From Yersinia proxima (GTDB taxonomy: Bacteria > Pseudomonadota > Gammaproteobacteria > Enterobacterales > Enterobacteriaceae): 64,000 nt of DNA. Where the stretch lies: contig NZ_CABHYG010000022.1 in the NCBI RefSeq assembly GCF_902170785.1, forward strand, positions 119,536 through 183,535. Direction: 5' to 3'. The position numbers were made by a program, and so were the translations under genes. Position 1 is the stretch's first letter. Every line of letters starts with the position of its first letter. The notes beneath the pieces are model-generated. The model ran no database searches and was not told the origin of the DNA. It saw nothing but the letters and a program-made list of their open reading frames with translations. Below are positions 63,928 through 64,000 of the stretch, in pieces.

Positions 63928-64000
63928 AGTGAAACTCCATAAAATTAAATAATATAGATAAATTGTGCCAACATTTTCTGTATCTATAATAGATTTAAAT
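63928..64000. other. Leader of the fimbrial operon, cut by the window edge
   Basis: AT-rich 73 bp holding the ribosome site of the major pilin. A TTGGCA/TTAATT pair on the minus strand lies too close to the start codon to be the promoter, so the promoter is likely beyond the window. Confidence 0.4.

Noticed and set aside
63943..63971. Promoter of the fimbrial operon (TTGGCA, 17 bp, TTAATT on the minus strand)
   Set aside because: Transcription would start within the ribosome site a few bases before the pilin start codon.

Overview
The window reads as a chromosomal segment of a Yersinia-type enterobacterium (order Enterobacterales). Three things point there. The housekeeping half keeps the Escherichia coli order yqgE-yqgF ... 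yggR/yggS-proC-yggT-yggU-rdgB-hemW-yggN-yggL-trmB-mutY-yggX-mltC ... speC-tRNA-Phe. The gaps carry several ERIC (IRU) elements of the size classes described in yersiniae. The proteins are close to, but not identical with, their E. coli counterparts. The species cannot be fixed from sequence reading alone.

Region 1 (1-18423) is conserved core: the end of yqgE, yqgF/ruvX, the two-step agmatine-to-putrescine pathway (aguB, aguA), a PilT-like ATPase (yggR), PLP homeostasis (yggS), proline synthesis (proC), membrane protein yggT, yggU, nucleotide-pool cleaning (rdgB), haem chaperone hemW, yggN, glutaminase, yggL, trmB, mutY, yggX, mltC, a TauE/SafE permease where E. coli has nupG, and ornithine decarboxylase. 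Together aguBA and speC give two routes to putrescine. The block ends in a tRNA-Phe gene with a good sigma70 promoter.

Region 2 (18424-47587) is a type VI secretion island directly downstream of tRNA-Phe. A tyrosine-recombinase C-terminal remnant lies between the tRNA and the first secretion gene, as expected for an old tRNA-integrated island. All genes are on the minus strand and all 13 core Tss functions are present: tssB, tssC, tssK, tssL, an OmpA-domain protein, hcp, clpV, vgrG, PAAR, tssM, tssA, tssF, tssG, tssJ, tssE, plus a second ImpA_N protein (TagA/VasL-like). Two accessory modules sit inside it and are visibly AT-richer. One, between clpV and vgrG, is a 213-residue hydrophobic protein translationally coupled to two paralogous small membrane proteins; I infer a membrane-targeting effector with immunity proteins. 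The other, downstream of vgrG, is a LysM/lytic-transglycosylase-like/M23 peptidoglycan hydrolase. It is followed by a predicted periplasmic immunity protein, a duplicated C-terminal fragment of the effector, and a second immunity paralogue whose signal peptide is out of frame across a 7-base homopolymer.

Region 3 (47588-48999) is AT-rich spacer holding a truncated antitoxin-like HTH fragment and a strong terminator. Region 4 (49000-63927, minus strand) is a surface-adhesion cluster in the transcriptional order major pilin, chaperone, usher, tip adhesin, FhaC/TpsB transporter and a 2706-residue filamentous-haemagglutinin-type exoprotein with a 13-residue Lys/Pro repeat. The genes are close enough (8-65 bp gaps) to form a single operon joining a chaperone-usher pilus to a two-partner secretion system. 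No CRISPR array, rRNA or intact insertion sequence was seen.
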